From Actinomyces viscosus (GTDB taxonomy: Bacteria > Actinomycetota > Actinomycetes > Actinomycetales > Actinomycetaceae): a DNA stretch of 64,000 nucleotides. The stretch covers positions 1,612,001 through 1,676,000 of the forward strand of contig NZ_LR134477.1 in the NCBI RefSeq assembly GCF_900637975.1, written 5' to 3'. Positions 37,232 through 45,313 of the stretch are shown piece by piece. Each line of letters opens with the position of its first letter. Position 1 is the first letter of the stretch. The position numbers were made by a program, and so were the translations under genes. The notes beneath the pieces are model-generated. The model was not told the DNA's origin and made no database searches. It saw only the letters and a program-made list of their open reading frames with translations.

Positions 37232-40200
37232 ATGACTACCACCGGCACCCAGCCCACCGGCCCCGGGATCGTCCCGGGCCCCGACCACCAGGTCGAGGAG
37301 ACCCCCGGACTGTTCACGCTGGGCTCCTACCTGCGTCGGGGGCAGGCCTCGGCCGACGCCCGCCGCCTGTTCCTGACCGGCGGGCGCGAGTCCGACACCT
37401 TCTACCGGCACCGGTGGAGCCACGACAAGATGGTCCACTCCACCCACGGGGTCAACTGCACCGGCTCGTGCGCCTGGGAGGTCTACGTCTCCGACGGCAT
37501 CATCACCTGGGAGAAGCAGATCACCGACTACCCCACCACGGGTCCGGACATGCCCGAGTACGAGCCGCGGGGCTGCCCGCGCGGCGCGGCCTTCTCCTGG
37601 TACACCTACTCCCCCACGCGCATCCGCTACCCCTACGTGCGCTCGGTCCTGCTGGACGCCTTCCGCGCCGCGAAGGCCGCCAACAATGACGACCCGGTGG
37701 CCGCCTGGGCGCAGGTCACCGGTGACCCGACCACCGCCAGGGCCTACAAGTCCGCCCGGGGCAAGGGCGGCATGGTGCGCGTGGGCTGGGACGAGGCCAT
37801 GGAGATCGTCGCGGCGGCCTACGTCCACACCATCCGCACCTGGGGCCCGGACCGCATCGCCGGCTTCTCCGTCATCCCGGCCATGTCCCAGGTCTCCTAC
37901 GGAGCCGGCGGGCGCCTCCACGAGCTCATCGGCGCCACGATGCTCTCCTTCTACGACTGGTACGCCGACCTGCCCCCGGCCTCCCCGCAGGTCTTCGGCG
38001 ACCAGACCGACGTCCCCGAGGCCGGGGACTGGTACAACTCCCAGTACCTCATGATGTGGGGCTCCAACCTGCCCCTGACCCGCACCCCGGACGCCCACTT
38101 CATGACCGAGGCCCGCTACCACGGGCAGAAGGTCGTGGCCGTCTCCCCGGACTACGCCGACAACACGAAGTTCGCCGACCAGTGGCTGCGCGTGGCCCCG
38201 GGCACCGACGGCGCCCTGGCCCAGGCGATGGGGCACGTCATCCTCAAGGAGTTCCACGTCGCTCGCCGCGAGCCCTTCTTCCTGGACTACATGCGCCGCC
38301 ACACCGACTCCCCCTTCCTCATCGGGCTGGAGCCCTCCCCCGACGGCACCGGTTACGTGCCCGGCCGCTTCGTGACGGCCTCCGAGGTCGACGGCGTCGC
38401 CACCGGCGCCCCGAGGAACGAGTTCCGCCCGCTCGTGTGGGACCGCAGGCGCGGCCCGGCCGACCCCGGCGGCACCCTGGCGGACCGCTTCACCCCCGAG
38501 GGCGAGGGCCGGTGGAACCTGCTCATGGAGGGCGTCGACCCGGTCATGAGCATCCTGGACCTGCACGACCAGGGCCCTAGGGTCCAGGCCGCCGAGGTCC
38601 TCCTGCCCCGCTTCGACCTGCCCGGCTCGGCCACCCCCGAGGGCTCGGTGGGCGGCGGCGTCGTGCGCCGCGGGGTCCCGGTCACGCGGATCGGGGAGCG
38701 CCTGGTCACCACCGTCTACGACCTGCTCCTGGCCCAGTACGCCGTCGAGCGGCCGAGCATGCCGGGCCACTGGCCCGCGGACTACCAGGACGCCACCGTG
38801 CCGGGCACCCCCGCCTGGGCCAGCGAGATCACCGGCGTGCCCGGCCCGGCCATCATCCGGGTGGCGCGCGACTTCGCCCTCAACGCCGTGGAGTCAGGAG
38901 GCCGCTCCCAGATCGTCATGGGCGCCGGCATCAACCACTACTACCACGCCGACCAGATCTACCGGACGATCCTGGCGCTGACCTCCATGTGCGCCACCCA
39001 GGGCGTCAACGGCGGCGGCTGGGCCCACTACGTGGGTCAGGAGAAGGTGCGCCCGCTCAGCGGCTTCCAGCAGTACGCCTTCGCCCTGGACTGGCACCGC
39101 CCGGCCCGGCAGATGATCTCCACCGGCTTCTGGTACATCACCACCGACCAGTGGCGCTACGACACCACATCGGCCGAGCGCCTGGCCTCGCCGCTGGGGC
39201 CGGGGAGCCTGGCGGGCAAGACGACGACCGACACGATGGTCGAGGCCATGAAGCGCGGGTGGACGCCGTCCTACCCGACCTTCAACCGCAGCCCGCTGCT
39301 GCTGGGCCAGCAGGCCGCCGAGGCCGGGATGGACCCCAAGGACTACGTCGTCGAGCAATTGCGCTCCGGTGAGCTGCGCTTCGCCTGCGAGGACCCCGAC
39401 GCCCCCGAGAACTTCCCCCGCATCCTGTGCTCGTGGCGCACCAACCTGCTGGGCAGCTCGGCCAAGGGCACGGAGTTCTTCCTGCGCCACATGGTGGGGG
39501 CGGACAACGACGTCAACGCCGTCGAGACCCCGCCCGGTCAGCGGCCCGCCTCGGTGACGTGGCGCGAGCAGGCCCCGGTCGGCAAGCTCGACCTCATGTG
39601 GACCGCGGACTTCCGCAACACCTCCACCACCCTGCACTCCGACGTCGTCCTGCCGGCGGCCACCTGGTACGAGAAGCACGACATCTCCTCGACCGACATG
39701 CACCCCTTCGTGCACTCCTTCAACGCGGCCATCGACCCGCCGTGGGAGGCGCGCACCGACTTCCAGGTCTTCCAGGCCCTGGCCGGGCTCATCTCCGCCT
39801 GGGCGCCGCGCTACCTGGGCACCCAGACCGACGTCGTGGCCGCGCCGCTCAACCACGACACCCCCGACGCCATGACCATGGCGCACGGCGACGTCTCGGC
39901 CCTGCCCCAGGAGTGGGTGCCGGGGGTGACGATGCCCAAGCTCGTGCCCACCCAGCGCGACTACACCCAGATCCGGGCCAAGTTCGACGCCCTGGGCCCC
40001 CTGGCCGAGAAGCTGGGGCTGCCGTGCAAGGGCATCATGCTGAGGCCCGGCCCGGAGGTGGAGCGCCTGGCCCGCAACCACGGGGTCTCCACCGACGGCC
40101 AGGCGGCCGGCCGGCCCCTGATCGACACCGACATCCGCGCCGCCGACGCGATCTTCGCCCTGTCGGGCACCACCAACGGGCGCATCTCCACCGAGGGCTG

Positions 40201-41008
40201 GGAGACGCTGTCCCAGCGCACCGGCACCACGCTGGTCGAGCTCAGCGAGGAGGAGGCCGGCAAGCTCATCACCTTCGCCGACACCCAGGTCAAGCCCCAG
40301 GGCGTCATCACCTCCCCGGAGTGGTCCGGCTCGGAGCACGGCGGACGGCGCTACTCGGCCTTCGTGGTCAACGTGGAGCACGCCAAGCCCTGGCACACGC
40401 TGACCGGGCGCATGCACTACTACCTCGACCACGACTGGATGCTGGACATGGGCGAGGCCCTGCCGATCTTCCGACCGCCGTTGGACTTCCACGCCCTCTA
40501 CGGGGAGGCCGCCCCCGGCTCGGTGGGCACGAGCCGGGCGGGAACGGCGGAGGTGGCGGTGCGCTACATCACCGCGCACAACAAGTGGGCGATCCACTCC
40601 CAGTACTTCGACAACCTGCACATGCTCACGCTGGGACGCGGGGGCCAGACCATCTGGATGAGTCCCCAGGACGCCGACAAGATCGGCGTCAAGGACAACG
40701 AGTGGGTCGAGGCCTACAACCGCAACGGCATCGTGGCGGCCCGAGCCATCGTCTCCCACCGCATCCCCGAGGGCATGGTCTTCATGCACCACGCCCAGGA
40801 GCGCACCATGAACACCCCGCTGACCGAGTCCAGCGGCCGGCGCGGGGGCACGCACAACTCGCTGACCCGGATCGTGCTCAAGCCCAGTCACTTCGCCGGC
40901 GGCTACGCGCAGCTGTCCTACGCCTTCAACTACATCGGCCCCACGGGCAACAACCGCGACGAGGTCACGCTCATCCGTCGCCGCAGCAACCAGGAGGTGA
41001 CGTTCTGA
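37232..41008 (+). CDS. narG: Respiratory nitrate reductase alpha subunit
   Basis: This 1258-residue Mo-bis-MGD catalytic subunit reduces nitrate to nitrite on the inner face of the membrane. The FS0 cluster ligands are H72, C76, C80 and C115, with the same 4-4-35 spacing as E. coli NarG (H50, C54, C58, C93). The Mo-ligand Asp is D246 in DWYADLPPASP. MWGSNLPLTRTPDAHF and the C-terminal FNYIGPTGNNRDE are family signatures. It is full length. The stop overlaps the narH start as TGATG. Cofactor comes from the moa/moe/mob genes just upstream and molybdate from mod genes just downstream. Confidence 0.98.
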   Translation: MTTTGTQPTGPGIVPGPDHQVEETPGLFTLGSYLRRGQASADARRLFLTGGRESDTFYRHRWSHDKMVHSTHGVNCTGSCAWEVYVSDGIITWEKQITDYPTTGPDMPEYEPRGCPRGAAFSWYTYSPTRIRYPYVRSVLLDAFRAAKAANNDDPVAAWAQVTGDPTTARAYKSARGKGGMVRVGWDEAMEIVAAAYVHTIRTWGPDRIAGFSVIPAMSQVSYGAGGRLHELIGATMLSFYDWYADLPPASPQVFGDQTDVPEAGDWYNSQYLMMWGSNLPLTRTPDAHFMTEARYHGQKVVAVSPDYADNTKFADQWLRVAPGTDGALAQAMGHVILKEFHVARREPFFLDYMRRHTDSPFLIGLEPSPDGTGYVPGRFVTASEVDGVATGAPRNEFRPLVWDRRRGPADPGGTLADRFTPEGEGRWNLLMEGVDPVMSILDLHDQGPRVQAAEVLLPRFDLPGSATPEGSVGGGVVRRGVPVTRIGERLVTTVYDLLLAQYAVERPSMPGHWPADYQDATVPGTPAWASEITGVPGPAIIRVARDFALNAVESGGRSQIVMGAGINHYYHADQIYRTILALTSMCATQGVNGGGWAHYVGQEKVRPLSGFQQYAFALDWHRPARQMISTGFWYITTDQWRYDTTSAERLASPLGPGSLAGKTTTDTMVEAMKRGWTPSYPTFNRSPLLLGQQAAEAGMDPKDYVVEQLRSGELRFACEDPDAPENFPRILCSWRTNLLGSSAKGTEFFLRHMVGADNDVNAVETPPGQRPASVTWREQAPVGKLDLMWTADFRNTSTTLHSDVVLPAATWYEKHDISSTDMHPFVHSFNAAIDPPWEARTDFQVFQALAGLISAWAPRYLGTQTDVVAAPLNHDTPDAMTMAHGDVSALPQEWVPGVTMPKLVPTQRDYTQIRAKFDALGPLAEKLGLPCKGIMLRPGPEVERLARNHGVSTDGQAAGRPLIDTDIRAADAIFALSGTTNGRISTEGWETLSQRTGTTLVELSEEEAGKLITFADTQVKPQGVITSPEWSGSEHGGRRYSAFVVNVEHAKPWHTLTGRMHYYLDHDWMLDMGEALPIFRPPLDFHALYGEAAPGSVGTSRAGTAEVAVRYITAHNKWAIHSQYFDNLHMLTLGRGGQTIWMSPQDADKIGVKDNEWVEAYNRNGIVAARAIVSHRIPEGMVFMHHAQERTMNTPLTESSGRRGGTHNSLTRIVLKPSHFAGGYAQLSYAFNYIGPTGNNRDEVTLIRRRSNQEVTF

Positions 41009-42750
41009 TGAAGGTCATGGCCCAGATCGCGATGGTGATGAACCTGGACAAGTGCATCGGCTGCCACACCTGCTCAGTGACCTGCAAGCAGGCCTGGACC
41101 AACCGCGAGGGCACCGAGTACATGTGGTTCAACAACGTCGAGACCCGTCCCGGCGTCGGCTACCCCAGGGGGTGGGAGGACCAGGACACCTGGCGCGGCG
41201 GCTGGGAGCGCACGGCCTCGGGCCGCCTGCGCCCCCGCTCGGGCGGGCGCCTGCGCCGGCTGGTCAACATCTTCGCCAACCCCGAGATGCCCACGGTCGA
41301 GGACTACTACGAGCCGTGGACCTACGAGTACGACCGTCTGCTCTCGGCTCCCAAGGACTCCCCGACCCTGCCGGTGGCCCGCGCCAGGAGCCAGCTGACG
41401 GGCGAGTACATGTCCACGATCCAGTGGGGCCCCAACTGGGACGACGACCTGGGCGGCTCCATGGAGACCCTTCAGCAGGACCCGGTCATCGAGGCCATGG
41501 GCACCAAGGTGCGCACCGACATCGAGTCGGCCTTCATGTTCTACCTGCCGCGCATCTGCGAGCACTGCCTCAACCCCACCTGCGTGTCCGCCTGCCCGTC
41601 GGGCGCCATGTACAAGCGCACCGAGGACGGCATCGTCCTGGTGGACCAGGACGCCTGCCGCGGCTGGCGCATGTGCGTGTCGGCCTGCCCCTACAAGAAG
41701 GTCTACTTCAACCACGCCACCGGCAAGGCCGAGAAGTGCACCCTGTGCTACCCGCGCCTGGAGGTCGGTGAGCCCACCGTGTGCTCGGAGACCTGCGTGG
41801 GTCGCCTGCGCTACCTGGGGGTCCTGCTCTACGACGCCGACCGGGTCTCCCAGGCCGCGGCCGTCAAGGACCCGCAGGACCTCTACATGGCTCAGCGCGA
41901 GATCCTCCTCGACCCCCACGACCCGCAGGTCGTGGCCGGGGCCCAGGCCGAGGGGATCCCCGCCAGCTGGGTGGAGGCGGCGCAGGCCTCCCCCATCTGG
42001 GACCTCATCGACACCTACGAGGTGGCCCTGCCGCTGCACCCCGAGTACCGCACCATGCCGATGGTCTGGTACATCCCGCCGCTCTCGCCGGTCGTTGACG
42101 AGGTGGCCGCCGCCGGCCTGGACGGTGAGGACCACAAGGTGCTGCTGACGGCCGTGTCCGAGATGCGCATCCCGCTGGAGTACCTGGCGGGCCTGTTCAC
42201 GGCCGGTGAGACCAACACGGTCGAGCTCGTGCTGCGGCGCCTGGCCGCCATGCGCTCCCACATGCGCGACGTGCGCCTGGGCCGCGAGCCCGACCCGGCC
42301 ATCGCCGCCGCCGTGGGTCTGAGCGGGCAGCGGCTCGAGGCCATGTACCGGCTGCTGGCCATCGCCAAGTACGACGACCGCTACGTCATCCCCACGACCA
42401 AGCCCGAGGTCCCGCGGGGCATGGCGGACATGGGCGACGACGTGCGGACCCTCCTGGGTGAGGGGGCGCCGGCGGGCTGTCACCCCGACGTCGCCTCCTT
42501 CCACGGCCAGGGCGGCGTCGGCAGCGGCCCGGTGAGCCTGCCGCTGCCGACCGTGCGCCGCGAGCCGGTGCCCGCCGCCGGCCCCGGGCTGCCGGGGATG
42601 CCGGAGGTCGGCGTGCCCGAGGTCATCGGCCAGGGATCACCGGGGTCGACGACGCGAGCCGGCACCCGCACGGGCTCGCGCGGCACCACCACCGGTTCCC
42701 GTACCGCCTCGACGGCCGGCCCGGTCCGTCCCGTCCCGAGGGACCGCTGA
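41008..42750 (+). CDS. narH: Respiratory nitrate reductase beta subunit
   Basis: This 580-residue subunit carries four iron-sulfur clusters that pass electrons from NarI to NarG. Motifs: CIGCHTCSVTCKQAW, CEHCLNPTCVSACPSGAMYK, CRGWRMCVSACPYKK (Trp in place of a Cys, giving the 3Fe-4S cluster) and CTLCYPRLEVGEPTVCSETC. The usual protein ends near residue 500; here about 80 further residues of Gly/Pro/Thr/Ser/Arg-rich sequence follow, with TRAGTRTGSRGTTTGSRTAS repeats. ATG 41008 overlaps the narG stop; narJ follows after one base. Confidence 0.97.
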   Translation: MKVMAQIAMVMNLDKCIGCHTCSVTCKQAWTNREGTEYMWFNNVETRPGVGYPRGWEDQDTWRGGWERTASGRLRPRSGGRLRRLVNIFANPEMPTVEDYYEPWTYEYDRLLSAPKDSPTLPVARARSQLTGEYMSTIQWGPNWDDDLGGSMETLQQDPVIEAMGTKVRTDIESAFMFYLPRICEHCLNPTCVSACPSGAMYKRTEDGIVLVDQDACRGWRMCVSACPYKKVYFNHATGKAEKCTLCYPRLEVGEPTVCSETCVGRLRYLGVLLYDADRVSQAAAVKDPQDLYMAQREILLDPHDPQVVAGAQAEGIPASWVEAAQASPIWDLIDTYEVALPLHPEYRTMPMVWYIPPLSPVVDEVAAAGLDGEDHKVLLTAVSEMRIPLEYLAGLFTAGETNTVELVLRRLAAMRSHMRDVRLGREPDPAIAAAVGLSGQRLEAMYRLLAIAKYDDRYVIPTTKPEVPRGMADMGDDVRTLLGEGAPAGCHPDVASFHGQGGVGSGPVSLPLPTVRREPVPAAGPGLPGMPEVGVPEVIGQGSPGSTTRAGTRTGSRGTTTGSRTASTAGPVRPVPRDR

Positions 42751-42751
42751 G

Positions 42752-43513
42752 ATGGTCTCCTTCGTCCGCGCCCCGCGAGTCCTTGCGCCCCCTGCCGAGG
42801 TGCCGCTGGACGCCTCCCAGCGTGCCACCGTGCACATGGCGGCGGCCCTGCTCCTGGACTACCCGGTCGAGGGCACCCTGGCCGGGCGCCTGGACGCCGT
42901 CGAGGCCGAGCTGGATCGCCTGCCCGCGGAGGTGGCCGTCGTGCTGGAGGAGTTCATCAGCGTGGCCCGACGCCGCGGCGAGCGGGCCATGGCCGAGCAC
43001 TACGTGGAGGTCTTCGACCGGCGTCGGCGCTGCTGCCTGTACCTGACGTACTACACGGTGGGCGACACCCGCCACCGGGGCGCCGCGCTGCTGGCCTTCA
43101 AGCAGGCGCTGGCCGCGGCCGGCTACGAGATGGCCGCCGATGAGCTGCCCGACTACCTGCCGGTGGTCCTCGAGCTGTCCGCCCGCAGCGGTGACGAGGT
43201 GGCCGATGCGCTCCTGTCCTCCCACCGCGAGGGCATCGAGGTGCTGCGCAGCGCCCTGGCCGACGCCGCCTCCCCCTACGCGGGGCTGGTGGAGGCGGTC
43301 TCGATGACCCTGCCGCGGATCGACGAGGCCACCGCCGAGCGCGTGCGCGCCCTCGTGGCGGCCGGACCGCCCACCGAGACCGTCGGTGTCACCAGCACCC
43401 TGCCCTTCCCGAGCGTTCCCGTGCGCCACCCGAACCTGTCCGGCCCGCCGACGACGCCGGCCCCCTCGCCGTTGACCGGCCCTTCCGCCCCACGAGCAGC
43501 CAGGAGAGCATGA
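42752..43513 (+). CDS. narJ: Nitrate reductase molybdenum cofactor assembly chaperone
   Basis: A 253-residue TorD/NarJ-family chaperone that holds apo-NarGH until cofactor insertion. The core spans residues 25-200: AAALLLDYPVEGTLAGRLDA, AMAEHYVEVFDRRRRCCLYL, TYYTVGDTRHRGAALLAFKQ and ADELPDYLPVVLEL, all typical. A Pro-rich tail of about 45 residues follows (PTTPAPSPLTGPSAP), similar in style to the NarH tail. It overlaps nothing but is tightly packed: narH ends one base before and narI starts one base after. Confidence 0.95.
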   Translation: MVSFVRAPRVLAPPAEVPLDASQRATVHMAAALLLDYPVEGTLAGRLDAVEAELDRLPAEVAVVLEEFISVARRRGERAMAEHYVEVFDRRRRCCLYLTYYTVGDTRHRGAALLAFKQALAAAGYEMAADELPDYLPVVLELSARSGDEVADALLSSHREGIEVLRSALADAASPYAGLVEAVSMTLPRIDEATAERVRALVAAGPPTETVGVTSTLPFPSVPVRHPNLSGPPTTPAPSPLTGPSAPRAARRA

Positions 43514-43514
43514 C

Positions 43515-44303
43515 ATGAGCCCGATTCAGCAGAACCTCCTGTGGGTGGCCCTGCCCTACGCCAGTCTCGTGCTGCTGGTGGCCGGCATGGCCTGGCGGTG
43601 GCGCACCGACCAGTTCGGGTGGACCTCCCGGTCCTCCCAGTGGAACGAGTCGCGCATCCTGCGCCTGGCCTCGCCCCTGTTCCACCTGGGCTTCCTCATG
43701 GTCATGGGCGGGCACGTCGTCGGGCTGCTGGTGCCCAAGGACGTCACCGAGATGCTGGGCGTCTCCCAGCACATGTACCACCTGGGCGCCACCTACCTGG
43801 GCACGGCGGCGGCCATCATGACGATCCTGGGCCTGGCCGGGCTCATCTACCGGCGCGTCGTCGTCAAGAGCGTGCGCCTGGCCACCACCCGAAACGACCT
43901 GGTCATGTACTGCTTCCTCATCGTGCCGGTCCTGCTGGGGACGGCGGCCACGGTCCTCAACCAGCTCACCGATGAGCACGGCTACGACTACCGTGAGACC
44001 ATCAGCCCCTGGCTGCGCTCGGTGCTGGTGCTCCAGCCTCGCCCCGAGCTCATGAGCGACGTGCCGGTCTCCTTCAAGCTCCACATCGTCGTGGGCTTCC
44101 TGCTCCTGGCGGTCTGGCCCTTCACCCGCCTGGTCCACGCGGTCTCCGCGCCCGTGGGCTACGTGACCCGCCCCTACGTGGTCTACCGCTCCCGCGAGGC
44201 GGCCACCTCCACCACCGCTCCCTCACGCGGATGGACCCTGGTGCGCACCCAGGGAACCGGCAACCAGGGGCTCAACGACATCACCCCCTCCCAAGGCGCC
44301 TGA
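43515..44303 (+). CDS. narI: Respiratory nitrate reductase gamma subunit
   Basis: A 262-residue di-haem b membrane subunit that oxidises menaquinol for NarGH. Five hydrophobic helices are visible. Histidine haem ligands fit SPLFHLGFLMVMGGHVVGLL in helix 2 and SFKLHIVVGFLLLAVWPFTR with LVHAVSAP in helix 5. GMAWRWRTDQFGWTSRSSQW follows helix 1 and is a family signature. A short Ser/Thr tail ends the protein. It closes narGHJI; modA follows after 37 bp and may be on the same transcript. Confidence 0.96.
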   Translation: MSPIQQNLLWVALPYASLVLLVAGMAWRWRTDQFGWTSRSSQWNESRILRLASPLFHLGFLMVMGGHVVGLLVPKDVTEMLGVSQHMYHLGATYLGTAAAIMTILGLAGLIYRRVVVKSVRLATTRNDLVMYCFLIVPVLLGTAATVLNQLTDEHGYDYRETISPWLRSVLVLQPRPELMSDVPVSFKLHIVVGFLLLAVWPFTRLVHAVSAPVGYVTRPYVVYRSREAATSTTAPSRGWTLVRTQGTGNQGLNDITPSQGA

Positions 44304-44340
44304 ACCGCTCGCCCCGACCTCGACAAGGAGACTCGGACTC

Positions 44341-45252
44341 ATGAGTATCACCCACCGTGCAGCGATCGCCGCCGTCAGTATGATCTCCGCCTTCTCGCTG
44401 GCCGCCTGCGGCGGAGCCGCCAGCAACAGCTCCACCGGCGCCGCCACGGCAGCGGGATCCGGAAAGGCCACGGGCAAGGTCACGGTCCTGGCCGCCGCCT
44501 CCCTCCAGGATGCCTTCGAGGAGATCGAGAAGACCGTGGAGAAGGACAACCCCGGCCTGGACGTCACCTTCGACTTCCAGGGCTCCCAGGACCTCGTGAC
44601 CTCGCTGGCCGGCGGCAACAGCGCCGACGTCCTGGCCACCGCCAACACCTCCACCATGAAGGACGCCGCGGACCAGAAGCTCGTCGGCACGCAGACCGAG
44701 TTCGCCACGAATGTCCTGACCCTCATCGTCCCCAAGGGCAACCCCAAGAACATCACCGGCCTGGACTCCTCGCTCGACGGCGCCAACCTGGTCGTCTGCG
44801 CCCCCGAGGTGCCCTGCGGCGAGGCCACCCAGAAGCTCGCCACCGCCCTGGGCGTCACCCTCAACCCGGTCTCCGAGGAGCAGAAGGTGACCGACGTGCG
44901 CGGCAAGGTCGAGTCCGGTGAGGCCGACGCCGGCATCGTCTACACCACCGACGCCGCGGCCGCCAAGGACAAGGCGGACAAGATCGACATCCCCGACGGC
45001 GGCGTCGTCAACCACTACCCGATCGCCCAGACCGCCAGCCCCGAGAACCCCGAGGGCGCCAAGGTCTTCATCGACGCCGTCACCGGCAAGACCGGCCAGG
45101 AGGTCCTGGCCAGGCACGGCTTCGGGGCTCCCGGTACCGCTACTGCCGGGGCGAGCACCGGCAGTAGCGGCGCTCCGTCTGCGGCCGCGACCGCCGGTGA
45201 GTCAAGCTCCCCGGAGGCGGACAAGCCCACCGTCGAGACGACGGCCCCGTGA
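44341..45252 (+). CDS. modA: Molybdate ABC transporter substrate-binding lipoprotein
   Basis: A 303-residue periplasm-side lipoprotein. The signal peptide ends in a lipobox, FSLAAC, with lipidated C23. The mature domain starts VTVLAAASLQDAFEEIEKTV, the standard ModA opening, and has LAGGNSADVLATANTSTM, VVCAPEVPCGEAT and VESGEADAGIVYTTDA. About 40 Ala/Ser/Thr-rich residues follow the domain (ATAGASTGSSGAPSAAA). It delivers molybdate to the fused ModBC permease-ATPase encoded 62 bp later. It sits directly after narI, a sensible pairing of enzyme and metal supply. Confidence 0.95.
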   Translation: MSITHRAAIAAVSMISAFSLAACGGAASNSSTGAATAAGSGKATGKVTVLAAASLQDAFEEIEKTVEKDNPGLDVTFDFQGSQDLVTSLAGGNSADVLATANTSTMKDAADQKLVGTQTEFATNVLTLIVPKGNPKNITGLDSSLDGANLVVCAPEVPCGEATQKLATALGVTLNPVSEEQKVTDVRGKVESGEADAGIVYTTDAAAAKDKADKIDIPDGGVVNHYPIAQTASPENPEGAKVFIDAVTGKTGQEVLARHGFGAPGTATAGASTGSSGAPSAAATAGESSSPEADKPTVETTAP

Positions 45253-45276
45253 GGGCTCACGCCGCTCGCGCAGCGC

Positions 45277-45303
45277 ACGCTGTAGACGCTGTAGCCGCTG
45301 TAG
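45277..45303 (+). repeat. Three 9-bp direct repeats before modBC
   Basis: ACGCTGTAG, ACGCTGTAG and CCGCTGTAG follow one another without spacing (45277-45303), ending 10 bases before the modBC start. They may be an operator, or a small tandem expansion. Confidence 0.6.
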
Positions 45304-45313
45304 ACATGGCCCT

